A program made the translations under genes and the position numbers. A DNA stretch of 64,000 bases from positions 88,444 through 152,443 of the forward strand of contig DEOB01000007.1 of the NCBI GenBank assembly GCA_002359895.1, given 5' to 3'. This document shows positions 8,682 through 17,099 of the stretch, one piece after another (positions within the stretch are counted from its first letter, which is position 1; each line of letters opens with the position of its first letter). The stretch comes from Stenotrophomonas sp. UBA2629 (GTDB lineage: Bacteria > Pseudomonadota > Gammaproteobacteria > Xanthomonadales > Xanthomonadaceae). The notes below the pieces were generated by a model. The model searched no databases. It had not been told where the DNA came from and was given only the letters and a program-made list of their open reading frames with translations.

Positions 8682-9614
8682 TCAGGCGCGGGCTTTCAGC
8701 GGCTCCTGAGCAACCTCCAGCAAACCGGCCGGCAATTGCCGGAACAACTGTGCCAATTGTTGCAAAAACGCGCTCATCGCCGAGCTGCGGCGCCAGACCA
8801 TGGCAATGCGGCGGTTGGGCTGCGGGTCGCCCTGGAAGGGGATCAGTTGGATGTTTTCCGAACGTGCCACCGGCGGCTTCACGGCCAGCATCGGCAGCAG
8901 GGTGACGCCGACGTTGGCCGCGACCATCTGTCGCAGGGTCTCCAGACTGGTGGCCTGGAATTCGGACTTCTCCAGCGCGCCGGCCAGGTGGCAGACATCC
9001 AATGCCTGGTCGCGCAGGCAGTGGCCGTCCTGCAGCAGCAACAGACGCTGATTGGACAGGTCGTCCAGGGTCAGCGACGCATGCGAGGTGAGCGGGTGGC
9101 CTTCCGGTGCGGCCAGCACGAAGGGTTCTTCAAACAAGAACTCGATATGCAGTTGCTCGTCGTTGATCGGCAGCGCCAAGATGGCCGCATCAAGTTGACC
9201 GTTGCGCAGTTGCGCCATCAGCACGTCGCTCTTTTCCTCTACCAGCAGCATTTCCAGCTGCGGGAAGCGCTGGCGCAGGGTGGGCACCACATGCGGCAGC
9301 AGATACGGGCCGAGCGTGGGGAAGATGCCCAGGCGCACGGTGCCGGCTTCCGGGTCGCGCGAACGGCGCGCGGCTTCCTTCATCTGATCGACCTCGGCCA
9401 CGATGCTGCGCGCGCGCGCGGCCGCTTCGCGCCCGGCCGGGGTGAGCATCACCTTGCGTGGTGCACGTTCAACCAGCGGCACGCCCAGTTCTTCCTCCAG
9501 CTTTTTGATCTGAGTGGACAGCGTGGGCTGGCTGACGAAACACGCCGCAGCGGCGCGACCGAAGTGTTTGTGCTCGGCCAGCGCCACCAGGTATTTGAGG
9601 TCACGCAGATTCAT
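8682..9614 (-). CDS. oxyR: Hydrogen-peroxide-sensing LysR regulator OxyR
   Basis: LysR-type activator and repressor of peroxide defence; 310 residues. The N-terminal winged helix-turn-helix (FGRAAAACFVSQPTLSTQIKKLE) is followed by the regulatory domain, where the redox cysteines fall at exactly the E. coli positions, Cys199 (DGHC) and Cys208 (LDVC). It lies 90 bases downstream of ahpF on the same strand, the ahpF-oxyR arrangement known in Xanthomonas, where ahpC is transcribed as a mostly separate unit. It presumably acts on the operator seen upstream of ahpC (12119-12155). Confidence 0.97.
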   Translation of the reverse strand: MNLRDLKYLVALAEHKHFGRAAAACFVSQPTLSTQIKKLEEELGVPLVERAPRKVMLTPAGREAAARARSIVAEVDQMKEAARRSRDPEAGTVRLGIFPTLGPYLLPHVVPTLRQRFPQLEMLLVEEKSDVLMAQLRNGQLDAAILALPINDEQLHIEFLFEEPFVLAAPEGHPLTSHASLTLDDLSNQRLLLLQDGHCLRDQALDVCHLAGALEKSEFQATSLETLRQMVAANVGVTLLPMLAVKPPVARSENIQLIPFQGDPQPNRRIAMVWRRSSAMSAFLQQLAQLFRQLPAGLLEVAQEPLKARA

Positions 9615-9704
9615 GTCGAACTCCGGTCGTGTCGCGGCAACGGCAAAAGGAGTGAGAGGCCGCAGTTGCTTCCTCTCACTCCCGCTGGCCTGAAGGCTGA
9701 TGGA

Positions 9705-11297
9705 TCAGGCCGTTTCAGAAACCGCAGCGGCCGGTGCCGGCACCGAGCTGCGGATCATATGGTCGAACGCGCTGAGTGCGGCGGTCGAGCCGGCGCCCAT
9801 GGCGATGATGATCTGCTTGTACGGCACCGTGGTGCAGTCACCGGCAGCAAACACGCCCGGCACGCTGGTCTGGCCACGGTCGTCGATGATGATCTCGCCT
9901 CTGTTGCTCAGTTCCACCGTGCCACGCAACCACTCGGTGTTGGGCAGCAGGCCGATCTGCACGAAGATGCCTTCCAGCTCGACGCGGTGCGAATCGCCAC
10001 CGACGCGGTCGGTGTAAACCAGACCGGTGACACGCTGGCCGTCGCCCAGCACTTCGGTGGTCTGTGCATTGAGCACCACCTTCACGTTGGGCAGGCTGTT
10101 GAGCTTGGCCTGCAGCACCTGGTCGGCACGCAGCTTGCTGTCGAACTCGAAGACGGTGACATGGCTGACGATGCCGGCCAGATCAATGGCCGCCTCGATG
10201 CCGGAGTTGCCGCCACCCACCACCGCCACGCGCTTGCCCTTGAACAACGGGCCGTCGCAGTGCGGGCAGTACGCCACGCCCTTGTTGCGGTACTCGTTTT
10301 CGCCCGGCACGTTCATCTGCCGCCAGCGTGCGCCGGTGGACAGAATCACCGACCTGGACTTCAGCGAGGCGCCGTTCTCCAGCTTCACTTCGACCAGACC
10401 ATCGGCACCGGCCGGCACCAGTTCGGTGGCGCGCTGCAGGTTCATGATGTCCACCTCGTACTCACGCACGTGGGCTTCCAACGCCGCGGCCAGCTTCGGG
10501 CCTTCGGTGTGCTGCACGGAGATGAAGTTCTCGATGGCCATGGTATCCAGCACCTGGCCGCCGAAGCGCTCGGCTGCAACGCCGGTGCGGATGCCCTTGC
10601 GGGCGGCATAGATGGCAGCGGCCGCGCCGGCCGGGCCACCGCCGACCACCAGCACGTCGAATGCATCCTTGGCTTTGATCTTCTCCGCTTCACGCGCCAC
10701 CGCGCCGGTGTCGAGCTTGGCGACAATCTGCTCCAGGCTCATGCGGCCGGAATCAAACATCTCGCCGCCTTCGAACACCATCGGCACCGCCATCACCTGG
10801 CGCTGCTCCACTTCCTGCTGGAACGTGCCGCCCTCGATCACCGTGGTGCTGATCTTCGGGTTCAAAATGGCCATCAGTGCCAGCGCCTGCACCACGTCCG
10901 GGCAGTTGTGGCAGGTCAGCGACATGTAGACGTCGAAGGCAAACTCGCCATCGATGGCGGTGATGCTGTCGATGATTTCCTGCGACACCTTCGGCGGGTG
11001 GCCGCCGGTCCACAGCAGGGCCAGCACCAGCGATTCAAATTCGTGGCCCAGCGGCAGGCCGGCGAAACGCACGCCATGGCTCTGGCCTTCACGGGCGATG
11101 ACGAACGAGGGCTTGCGGGCATCGTTGCCGGAAGCGTCCAGGGTGATCTTGCCGTTGCCGGCGGCGACGATGTCGTCGAGCAGGCCACGCATGTCCTGGC
11201 TGGCGCTGCTGTCATCCAGAGAGGCGATCAGGCGCAACGGTTGGCGCAACAGTCCCATGTACTGCTGCAACTGGGTCTTGAGGCTGTCGTCGAGCAC
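9705..11297 (-). CDS. ahpF: Alkyl hydroperoxide reductase subunit F
   Basis: NADH-dependent flavoprotein disulfide reductase that recharges AhpC; 530 residues. The N-terminal double-thioredoxin-fold domain carries CHNC at Cys129/Cys132, as in E. coli. Then come the FAD GGGPAGAAAAIYAARKG motif, the redox pair YCPHC near residue 345, and the NAD-binding VVGGGNSGIEAAIDLAG. I chose the GTG at 11297 because it has an AAGGAG site six bases upstream and gives the standard family length; a longer in-frame reading would run through the ahpC-ahpF spacer hairpin. Likely cotranscribed with oxyR. Confidence 0.96.
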   Translation of the reverse strand: MLDDSLKTQLQQYMGLLRQPLRLIASLDDSSASQDMRGLLDDIVAAGNGKITLDASGNDARKPSFVIAREGQSHGVRFAGLPLGHEFESLVLALLWTGGHPPKVSQEIIDSITAIDGEFAFDVYMSLTCHNCPDVVQALALMAILNPKISTTVIEGGTFQQEVEQRQVMAVPMVFEGGEMFDSGRMSLEQIVAKLDTGAVAREAEKIKAKDAFDVLVVGGGPAGAAAAIYAARKGIRTGVAAERFGGQVLDTMAIENFISVQHTEGPKLAAALEAHVREYEVDIMNLQRATELVPAGADGLVEVKLENGASLKSRSVILSTGARWRQMNVPGENEYRNKGVAYCPHCDGPLFKGKRVAVVGGGNSGIEAAIDLAGIVSHVTVFEFDSKLRADQVLQAKLNSLPNVKVVLNAQTTEVLGDGQRVTGLVYTDRVGGDSHRVELEGIFVQIGLLPNTEWLRGTVELSNRGEIIIDDRGQTSVPGVFAAGDCTTVPYKQIIIAMGAGSTAALSAFDHMIRSSVPAPAAAVSETA

Positions 11298-11368
11298 GGG
11301 CAACTCCTTGGTTGAGGCAAAGCGGGGGAGTGACGCCGCGGCAATCAAGCGGGGCGCCAGTAAAAGTA

Positions 11369-11441
11369 GGGGTGAACCGCAGCGGGCTGCTTGGCGGGCG
11401 GGCGTGCTGCTGGCTGGCATCAACACGCTGCGGTTCACCCC
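11369..11441. promoter_or_regulatory. 16-bp perfect inverted repeat in the ahpC-ahpF spacer
   Basis: Arms GGGGTGAACCGCAGCG (11369-11384) and its exact complement (11426-11441) enclose a 41-base loop. No T-run follows, so it is not a standard terminator. It could be an mRNA hairpin that stabilises the abundant ahpC message or limits read-through into ahpF. That the arms are perfect is seen directly; function is inference. Confidence 0.6.
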
Positions 11442-11480
11442 CACGCCCGCCGCGAGGGCGGGGTGGGAGCGAGGTACGGC

Positions 11481-12044
11481 TTAGATCTTGCCGACCAGGT
11501 CCAGCGACGGGGTCAGGGTCTTCTCGCCTTCCTTCCACTTGGCCGGGCACACTTCGTTCGGGTGTGCGGCGGTGAACTGAGCGGCTTTCAGCTTGCGCAG
11601 GGTCTCGGACACGTCACGGGCGATCTCGTTGGAATGGATCTCCTGGGTCTTGATCACGCCTTCCGGGTTGATCACGAAGGTGCCGCGCAGGGCCAAGCCT
11701 TCTTCCGGAATGTGCACGCCAAAAGCGTTGGTCAGCTGGTGGGTCGGGTCGCCGACCAGCGGGAACTTGGCCTTGCCCACGGCCGGCGAGGTTTCGTGCC
11801 ACACCTTGTGCGAGAAGTGGGTATCGGTGGTCACGATGTAGACCTCGGCACCGGCCTTCTGGAACTCGGCATAGTTGTCAGCGGCGTCTTCAATCTCGGT
11901 CGGGCAGTTGAAGGTGAATGCAGCCGGCATGAAGATCAGCACGGACCACTTGCCCTTCAGCGAGGCCTCGGTGACTTCGATGAACTTGCCGTTGTGGAAC
12001 GCATTGACCTTGAACGGCTGAACCTGGGTGTTGATAAGGGACAT
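11481..12044 (-). CDS. ahpC: Alkyl hydroperoxide reductase subunit C (2-Cys peroxiredoxin)
   Basis: Typical 2-Cys peroxiredoxin, 187 residues, that reduces H2O2 and organic peroxides. The peroxidatic Cys47 lies in TFNCPTE (Asn where many homologues have Val) and the resolving Cys166 in NEVCPAKW; the C-terminal YF-type extension is replaced by LDLVGKI. Start at the ATG with MSLINTQ, preceded by GGAAG. The gene lies upstream of ahpF with a 183-base spacer containing a strong inverted repeat, and has an OxyR-type operator about 75-110 bases upstream of its start, so peroxide induction is expected. Confidence 0.98.
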   Translation of the reverse strand: MSLINTQVQPFKVNAFHNGKFIEVTEASLKGKWSVLIFMPAAFTFNCPTEIEDAADNYAEFQKAGAEVYIVTTDTHFSHKVWHETSPAVGKAKFPLVGDPTHQLTNAFGVHIPEEGLALRGTFVINPEGVIKTQEIHSNEIARDVSETLRKLKAAQFTAAHPNEVCPAKWKEGEKTLTPSLDLVGKI

Positions 12045-12118
12045 GGAACTTCCTCTTGGGTGAAGGGGCGGGGTGAATCGTTGATGGCAAGACTAATAGG
12101 CAAAAACTAATAAAACAA

Positions 12119-12155
12119 ATGAATTGGATGCATCGTATCAATAGGCTTTGGCTAT
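12119..12155 (-). promoter_or_regulatory. OxyR operator upstream of ahpC
   Basis: Read towards ahpC, the sequence is ATAG-N7-CTAT-N7-ATGC-N7-TCAT. The distal half (12141-12155) matches the E. coli OxyR ATAG-N7-CTAT rule exactly and the proximal half is degenerate, at the right 7-base spacings. A TTGATA element that could be the -35 overlaps it (12135-12140), and a T-rich stretch with TATTAG lies further downstream. The divergent gene prmC starts about 190 bases away. Confidence 0.7.
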
Positions 12156-12347
12156 CGAGGCGGTCTACCAAGTAGCCTCAAGCCTTGATATCGGGGGCTT
12201 TGCCGGCTTTCCAAGCCACCTCAGGAGAAAGCTGAACGGATTGGCATAGGCAGGCTATATGTGTGGCGGGAAGCATTGCCGGTAGGCAGGACAGGGCGCG
12301 GTGACTATCCTCGCGGTCCTGCAAACATCCCGCGAAGAGGTAGTGAA

Positions 12348-13190
12348 GTGTCCACGGTGAAGGTTGCCGAGCTGTTGCGGGAAGCCGCCACGCGCTTGCA
12401 GGGCGACGATGCCCGCCACGAGGCTGAGCAGTTGCTGATTCATGTGCTGGGCGTGGAACGTGCCTGGCTGTTTGCCCATGCCACCGACGAGGTGGACGAA
12501 GAGGCCCGCGAGCGTTTTGAGGTGTTGCTGCAACGGCGCGCCGAAGGCCACCCGCTGGCGTATCTGGTGGGCCGGCGCGGCTTCTGGACGCTGGATCTGC
12601 AGGTCAACACGGCCACCTTGATCCCCCGCCCGGAGACCGAGCTGCTGGTCGAACAGGCGCTGGCGCGGTTGCCCGCAGACGATATGGTGCGGGTGGCCGA
12701 CATGGGCACCGGCAGCGGCGCGGTGGCCCTGTCCATCGCCAGCGAGCGCCCGTTGGCGACGGTGATGGCGACCGATGTGCTCGGTCCCGCGCTGGCGGTG
12801 GCAGTAAAGAACGCGCAGGCGCACGGGCTGGACAATGTGTGGTTCCGTCGCGGCCATTGGTACGCCGCGTTGGGCGCGGACCGCTTCGACATGATTGTCA
12901 GCAACCCGCCTTACATCGCCGCTGACGACCCGCATCTGGAGCAGGGCGACCTGCGTTTTGAACCCCCCCCGGCGCTGGCATCCGGCGTGGACGGGCTGGA
13001 TGCCATCCGCGAAATCATCAGCGGCGCGCATGAACACCTGGTGCCAGGCGGCTGGTTGTTGCTGGAGCACGGCTGGGACCAGGGCGCGGCGATTCGCACG
13101 CTGCTGGAACAGGCAGGTTTTGTCCAAGCGCAGACCGTGCAGGACCTGGAGCAGCGCGACCGGGTGACGTTGGGGCGTTGGCCTGGCTGA
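12348..13190 (+). CDS. prmC: Release-factor glutamine methyltransferase PrmC (HemK)
   Basis: SAM-dependent enzyme that N5-methylates the glutamine of the GGQ motif of release factors; its target gene prfA is in this window (43223). 280 residues: N-terminal helical RF-binding domain, then SAM motif I ADMGTGSGAVALSIA (about 118-132) and the catalytic NPPY at 186-189. The GTG at 12348 has AGAGG seven bases upstream and gives standard length. In many gammaproteobacteria prmC sits beside prfA; here it lies 30 kb away, between ahpC and an esterase gene. Confidence 0.93.
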   Translation: MSTVKVAELLREAATRLQGDDARHEAEQLLIHVLGVERAWLFAHATDEVDEEARERFEVLLQRRAEGHPLAYLVGRRGFWTLDLQVNTATLIPRPETELLVEQALARLPADDMVRVADMGTGSGAVALSIASERPLATVMATDVLGPALAVAVKNAQAHGLDNVWFRRGHWYAALGADRFDMIVSNPPYIAADDPHLEQGDLRFEPPPALASGVDGLDAIREIISGAHEHLVPGGWLLLEHGWDQGAAIRTLLEQAGFVQAQTVQDLEQRDRVTLGRWPG

Positions 13191-13391
13191 TCGCACGCGC
13201 TGCGCGTCAAACGATGGCGCGTGAGGGTGGCCGCAGTGATGCGGTTTGGGGCGCGCGGGTGTCTGTTTCTCGGTTGGGCGCGACAAGTCCCGCGCCATCG
13301 GCGTCGTAATGCCCGCAAGTGCCGATCCATGCGTGACAGCGGCACTGTCGGCTGCCTAGCATCGGGCTCCTTCTGCGATAAGGAATACCCG

Positions 13392-14645
13392 ATGCGTCGA
13401 CGCATGTGCCTCGCCGTCCTGCTGCTGGCTTGCCAGAGCTTCGTCGGCAATGCAGCCGATGCACCGGTCCATCCGCTGCGAGCGGCTACCCCCGGTGTGG
13501 ACGACTTCGCCGATCTGGCGCCACTGGGGGAGGCCATCGGCGACCGGCGCATCGTCATGCTTGATGAGCTGACGCATGGCGAGGGCAACGTGTACGAAGC
13601 CAAGGTGCGCACCGTGCGTTATCTGCGCGAGCGCAAGGGCTTCGATCTGCTGGTGCTGGAAAGTGGCTTGTTCGATGTGGCACGGCTGTGGCATTCGCGG
13701 CAACCATTGCGAGAGAACGCACCGGGCAACATCTTCTACATGTATTCCAACAGTGCCGAAGTCTGGCCGCTGTATGACTACCTGGACGCGCAGCGCGATG
13801 TGCCCGGTGCGATGCAGCTGGCCGGTTTCGACGGGCGTCTGAGCGGCAAACTGTCACGCAGGCAGTTGGTGCCGCAACTGCGCGCGTATCTACTGCGCCA
13901 TCCGCTGGATGCCACGCACGCGCAGCGCCTAGAACGTCATCTGCAGCAGATTCAACGCCTGCTCGATGGCCAGCTCGCCGCAGCGCAGGACGCGGTGCGC
14001 AGACAATTTCTCGACGATGCGCAGTGGCTTGATCAGCTGCTGCCGGCGCCGGACAACGTGCAGGGTGCTGATGTCTTCAACAGTGACGGTTTCTGGCGGC
14101 GCATCAACGCCAGTCTGCAGCGCATGGCCGAGGTGGCCTGGCAGTTGCGCCCGTTCGACGAACACGATCCGGTGATGGCCGGCAACCTGCAATGGTTGCT
14201 GGAGCAGGCCTACCCGGGGCGCAAGGCGGTGGTGTGGGGGCATTACGCGCATCTGAACCGACTGGGCGGCTACCGTGACGGCCACCCGCGCGGAATGCCG
14301 CCGGTGGACAACGTCACCCGCGCGCTGCCGGCGGCGCTGCAGGCGCAGACCTATGTGCTGCACTTTGCCGGCGCACGTGGCCGCTATGTGGATTACGGCA
14401 ACCAGCAGGTGATCGATGTCGCGGTAAAGCCGGGCCTGCTTGAGCCGGTACTGAGCGCGCAGTCGCCGGACGGAGCGGTATTCATCGATCTACAGGCCGG
14501 CACGTTACCGGGCGAGGGCGATTCCTCCGCACGGCTGTGGAGCATGGACTACAGCGACACGTTGTCGTTGCCCGAGGCGCGGCAGCGTTTCGATGGATTG
14601 CTGCTGCTCGACAAGATCACCCCGGCGCGCTACCAGCCCCGCTGA
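13392..14645 (+). CDS. Secreted erythromycin-esterase-like hydrolase
   Basis: 417 residues with a signal peptide (cleavage near residue 22, NAADA). It has the marks of the erythromycin esterase (EreA/EreC, PF05139) superfamily: DELTHGEGN with Glu59 and His62, LLVLES with Glu90, and the WGHYAHLNR block with His284 and His287, matching the catalytic His/Glu sites described for EreC. The substrate is unknown: most chromosomal relatives are not proven macrolide esterases, so resistance should not be assumed. AAGGA lies about ten bases before the ATG. It stands between prmC and pip and has no obvious partner. Confidence 0.8.
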   Translation: MRRRMCLAVLLLACQSFVGNAADAPVHPLRAATPGVDDFADLAPLGEAIGDRRIVMLDELTHGEGNVYEAKVRTVRYLRERKGFDLLVLESGLFDVARLWHSRQPLRENAPGNIFYMYSNSAEVWPLYDYLDAQRDVPGAMQLAGFDGRLSGKLSRRQLVPQLRAYLLRHPLDATHAQRLERHLQQIQRLLDGQLAAAQDAVRRQFLDDAQWLDQLLPAPDNVQGADVFNSDGFWRRINASLQRMAEVAWQLRPFDEHDPVMAGNLQWLLEQAYPGRKAVVWGHYAHLNRLGGYRDGHPRGMPPVDNVTRALPAALQAQTYVLHFAGARGRYVDYGNQQVIDVAVKPGLLEPVLSAQSPDGAVFIDLQAGTLPGEGDSSARLWSMDYSDTLSLPEARQRFDGLLLLDKITPARYQPR

Positions 14646-14725
14646 AACACCGGTTGGCGGCGCTGCCCACCAGGCCGTTACAGGCCGCTGCGCTAGACTG
14701 TGCGCCTGTTTCCCGTGAGGTCACC

Positions 14726-15670
14726 ATGCGCACGCTCTATCCTGAAATCACTCCCTACGAAACCGGCACGCTGAAGGTTGATGATCGCCACACGCTGTAC
14801 TTCGAGCAGTGCGGCAATCCGGACGGCAAGCCGGTGGTGATGCTGCATGGTGGCCCGGGCGGCGGTTGCTCGGACAACATGCGTCGTTTCCACGACCCGG
14901 CCAAGTACCGCATCATCCTGTTTGACCAGCGCGGTGCTGGCCGTTCCACGCCGCATGCCGATCTGGTTGGCAACACCACGTGGGATCTGGTGGCCGACAT
15001 CGAAAAGCTGCGCGAGAAGCTGGGTGTCGCGCAGTGGCAGGTGTTTGGCGGCAGCTGGGGTTCGACGTTGGCGCTGGCCTACGCGCAGACGCATCCGCAG
15101 CACGTCACTGAGTTGGTGCTGCGCGGCATCTTCATGCTGCGCCGTTGGGAGCTGGAGTGGTTCTATCAGGAAGGCGCCAACCGCCTGTTCCCGGATGCAT
15201 GGGAGCACTACCTCAAGCCGATTCCGGTGGTGGAGCGTCACGACCTGATCTCCGCGTTCCACCGCCGGCTCACCAGCGACGATGAAGCAACGCGTCTGGC
15301 TGCGGCCAAGGCGTGGAGCGTGTGGGAAGGCGCCACCAGCTTCCTGCATGTGGATGACGACTTCATCAACAGCCACGAAGACCCGCAGTTCGCATTGGCG
15401 TTTGCGCGCATCGAGAACCACTACTTCGTCAACGGTGGTTTCTTTGAAGTGGAAGACCAGCTGCTGCGCGACGCGCACAAGATCGCGCACATTCCCGGCG
15501 TGATCGTGCATGGCCGCTACGATGTGGTGTGCCCGCTGGCCAATGCGTGGGAGCTGCACAAGGCCTGGCCGAAGGCGCAGCTGCAGATTTCGCCGGCCTC
15601 CGGCCACTCTGCCTTTGAAGCGGAAAACGTGGATGCGCTGGTGCGCGCTACCGATTCCTTTGCAGGCTGA
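14726..15670 (+). CDS. pip: Proline iminopeptidase
   Basis: Alpha/beta-hydrolase of family S33 that removes N-terminal proline; 314 residues. The oxyanion block HGGPGGGCSDNMRRFHDP (41-58) and FDQRGAGRSTPHA are diagnostic, with nucleophile Ser110 in GGSWGS, Asp in GRYDVVCP and His in ASGHSAFE. The ATG at 14726 gives the family length; GTGAGG lies seven bases upstream. In Xanthomonas this enzyme is well known. A strong bidirectional terminator follows. Confidence 0.96.
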   Translation: MRTLYPEITPYETGTLKVDDRHTLYFEQCGNPDGKPVVMLHGGPGGGCSDNMRRFHDPAKYRIILFDQRGAGRSTPHADLVGNTTWDLVADIEKLREKLGVAQWQVFGGSWGSTLALAYAQTHPQHVTELVLRGIFMLRRWELEWFYQEGANRLFPDAWEHYLKPIPVVERHDLISAFHRRLTSDDEATRLAAAKAWSVWEGATSFLHVDDDFINSHEDPQFALAFARIENHYFVNGGFFEVEDQLLRDAHKIAHIPGVIVHGRYDVVCPLANAWELHKAWPKAQLQISPASGHSAFEAENVDALVRATDSFAG

Positions 15671-15688
15671 GCCGCACGGAAGATAAAA

Positions 15689-15716
15689 AAAACGGGCAGC
15701 GGAAGCTGCCCGTTTT
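15689..15716. terminator. Bidirectional terminator between pip and the amidohydrolase gene
   Basis: Perfect 12-bp stem AAAACGGGCAGC / GCTGCCCGTTTT with GGAA loop. A-run and T-run flank both sides, so it works for pip (plus) and for the operon ending at 15761 (minus). Confidence 0.9.
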
Positions 15717-15760
15717 CCATTGGTCTTTGCAAGGACACCGGTAGACGAGGGGCGCCGGTA

Positions 15761-16555
15761 TTACAGCGCCAGCAGCTCGTTCTGTAGCGCGCGCAGGATG
15801 CGCTCCAGACGCGCCGCCCATGCCTGTTGCCCGGCGACATCGGCAATGAGGTCCTGGCGGATTTCCAGTTCCACATGCACCAGCCCCCGCGCCTCACCGT
15901 GCATGGGCACGGCGTAGTCGCTGCTGCTGCTCACTGAATATGGCTCGTTGTCGCCGACCACCAGGTCGCCTTCCTCGCGCAATGCCTGCAGCAACGCGTG
16001 CGCAAAACGTGTGTCCTGGTGATAGAGCACGCCGGCATGCCACGGCCGCTGGAAGCCGTTCATCGCGGGAGTGAAGCTGTGCATCATCACCAGCAAGGTG
16101 GGGAGGTTGGCATCACGTCGGCGGTCCAGCTCGGCGTTGATGTGCGCGTGGTAGGGCGCATGGATTGCCGCGATGCGCTGCGTGCGCTGTGCTTCGGTCA
16201 GCCCGATGTTGCCGGGAATTGACGTGCCGTCGCTGGTTTCAGGAATCAACGTGGGCGACACCAAGGGCCGGTTGCAGTCGATCAGCAGCCGTGAATAGGT
16301 CTGTTCGATGGCCCACGCATCCAGCCGTTCCGCCAGTGCGCGGGTGGTGCCGGCAATGCCGACGTCCCAGCCGATGTGGCGGTCCAGTTCGTGTTGCGGC
16401 AAGCCCAGGTCGCGCAGCGCTGACGGCACGCGCTGGCCGGCATGGTCGGCCAGCAGCACGAACGGCGAGCTGCCAAGCGGGTTGTGCACGGTGAAAACCG
16501 CAGGGTCGTCCGCGCCCAGCAGGGGAGCGGCGGTGTGCAGGCCAGAGTCAGCCAC
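15761..16555 (-). CDS. N-formylglutamate amidohydrolase family protein
   Basis: 264-residue metal-dependent amidohydrolase of the FGase (HutG-II, PF05013) family. Visible family blocks are LLADHAGQRVPSALRDLG, HIGWDVGIAG, YSRLLIDCNRP and MMHSFTP, with His and Asp residues suited to Zn binding. There is no histidine-utilisation operon around it, so a role in histidine breakdown is not supported; relatives are often stand-alone and of unknown substrate. It is the last gene of a four-gene unit: its start overlaps the Nudix gene by eight bases. Confidence 0.87.
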   Translation of the reverse strand: MADSGLHTAAPLLGADDPAVFTVHNPLGSSPFVLLADHAGQRVPSALRDLGLPQHELDRHIGWDVGIAGTTRALAERLDAWAIEQTYSRLLIDCNRPLVSPTLIPETSDGTSIPGNIGLTEAQRTQRIAAIHAPYHAHINAELDRRRDANLPTLLVMMHSFTPAMNGFQRPWHAGVLYHQDTRFAHALLQALREEGDLVVGDNEPYSVSSSSDYAVPMHGEARGLVHVELEIRQDLIADVAGQQAWAARLERILRALQNELLAL

Positions 16556-17099
16556 GCGGCCTCCCGTCGAGATGGTGTTCGATCATCCACAGGCCGGCCC
16601 AGAGCTTGGCATCCAGCTCGTAACCTTCGCCCATTTTTTCCACCAGCCACGCAGCGGCGCGGTTGCGCGGAATGCAGTGCACGGTGATGTCTTCACTGTC
16701 ATCGCCACCGCCAGTGCCGACCTTGCGCAGGCCGGTGGCGCGCACGAAGGCAATCTTCTCGCTGCTGGCACCGGAAGATGTGGGGCCAATCATCAGCACC
16801 TCGGCGTGGTCGGCGGTCCAGCCGGTTTCTTCTTCCAGCTCACGCACGGCGGACTCCTCGATGGATTCGCCTGCGGTGATGTCGCCGACCAGGCCGGCCG
16901 GCATTTCGATGGTGCGGGCCTGCAGCGGCACGCGGAACTGTTCGACAAACAGCACTTCGTCGTCCGGTGTGACCGCGATGATGATCGCGGCCAAGCCGCC
17001 GGCGTGGGTGCGCTCGCTGTATTCCCAGGTGCCGCGCACGACCATGCGCTGGTACTTGCCTTCGTAAACGACGCGGGGCTCTGCGGTTTTCTGGCTCAT
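16548..17099 (-). CDS. Nudix hydrolase (ADP-ribose pyrophosphatase-like)
   Basis: 183-residue Nudix enzyme. The Nudix box is intact: G-x5-E-x7-REL-x-EETGW in GDITAGESIEESAVRELEE (about 76-100). The N-terminal strand set (RVVYEGKYQRMVVRGTWEY) and VLFVEQFRVP resemble NudF/NudE ADP-ribose or sugar-nucleotide hydrolases. It overlaps the upstream exonuclease gene by ATGA and the downstream amidohydrolase by eight bases. The operon setting beside a nuclease and a flavoenzyme suggests nucleotide housecleaning, which is inference. Confidence 0.9.
   Translation of the reverse strand: MSQKTAEPRVVYEGKYQRMVVRGTWEYSERTHAGGLAAIIIAVTPDDEVLFVEQFRVPLQARTIEMPAGLVGDITAGESIEESAVRELEEETGWTADHAEVLMIGPTSSGASSEKIAFVRATGLRKVGTGGGDDSEDITVHCIPRNRAAAWLVEKMGEGYELDAKLWAGLWMIEHHLDGRPRG

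Noticed and set aside
8577..11315. Very long plus-strand reading frame (over 900 codons)
   Set aside because: It is antisense to oxyR and ahpF, both of which have complete motifs; high GC produces long mirror frames. Its sequence is His/Gln/Gly/Arg rich with no family.
11298..11444. Longer ahpF beginning at 11444
   Set aside because: It would translate the spacer hairpin; the GTG at 11297 has an ideal ribosome site and puts the cysteines at E. coli positions.
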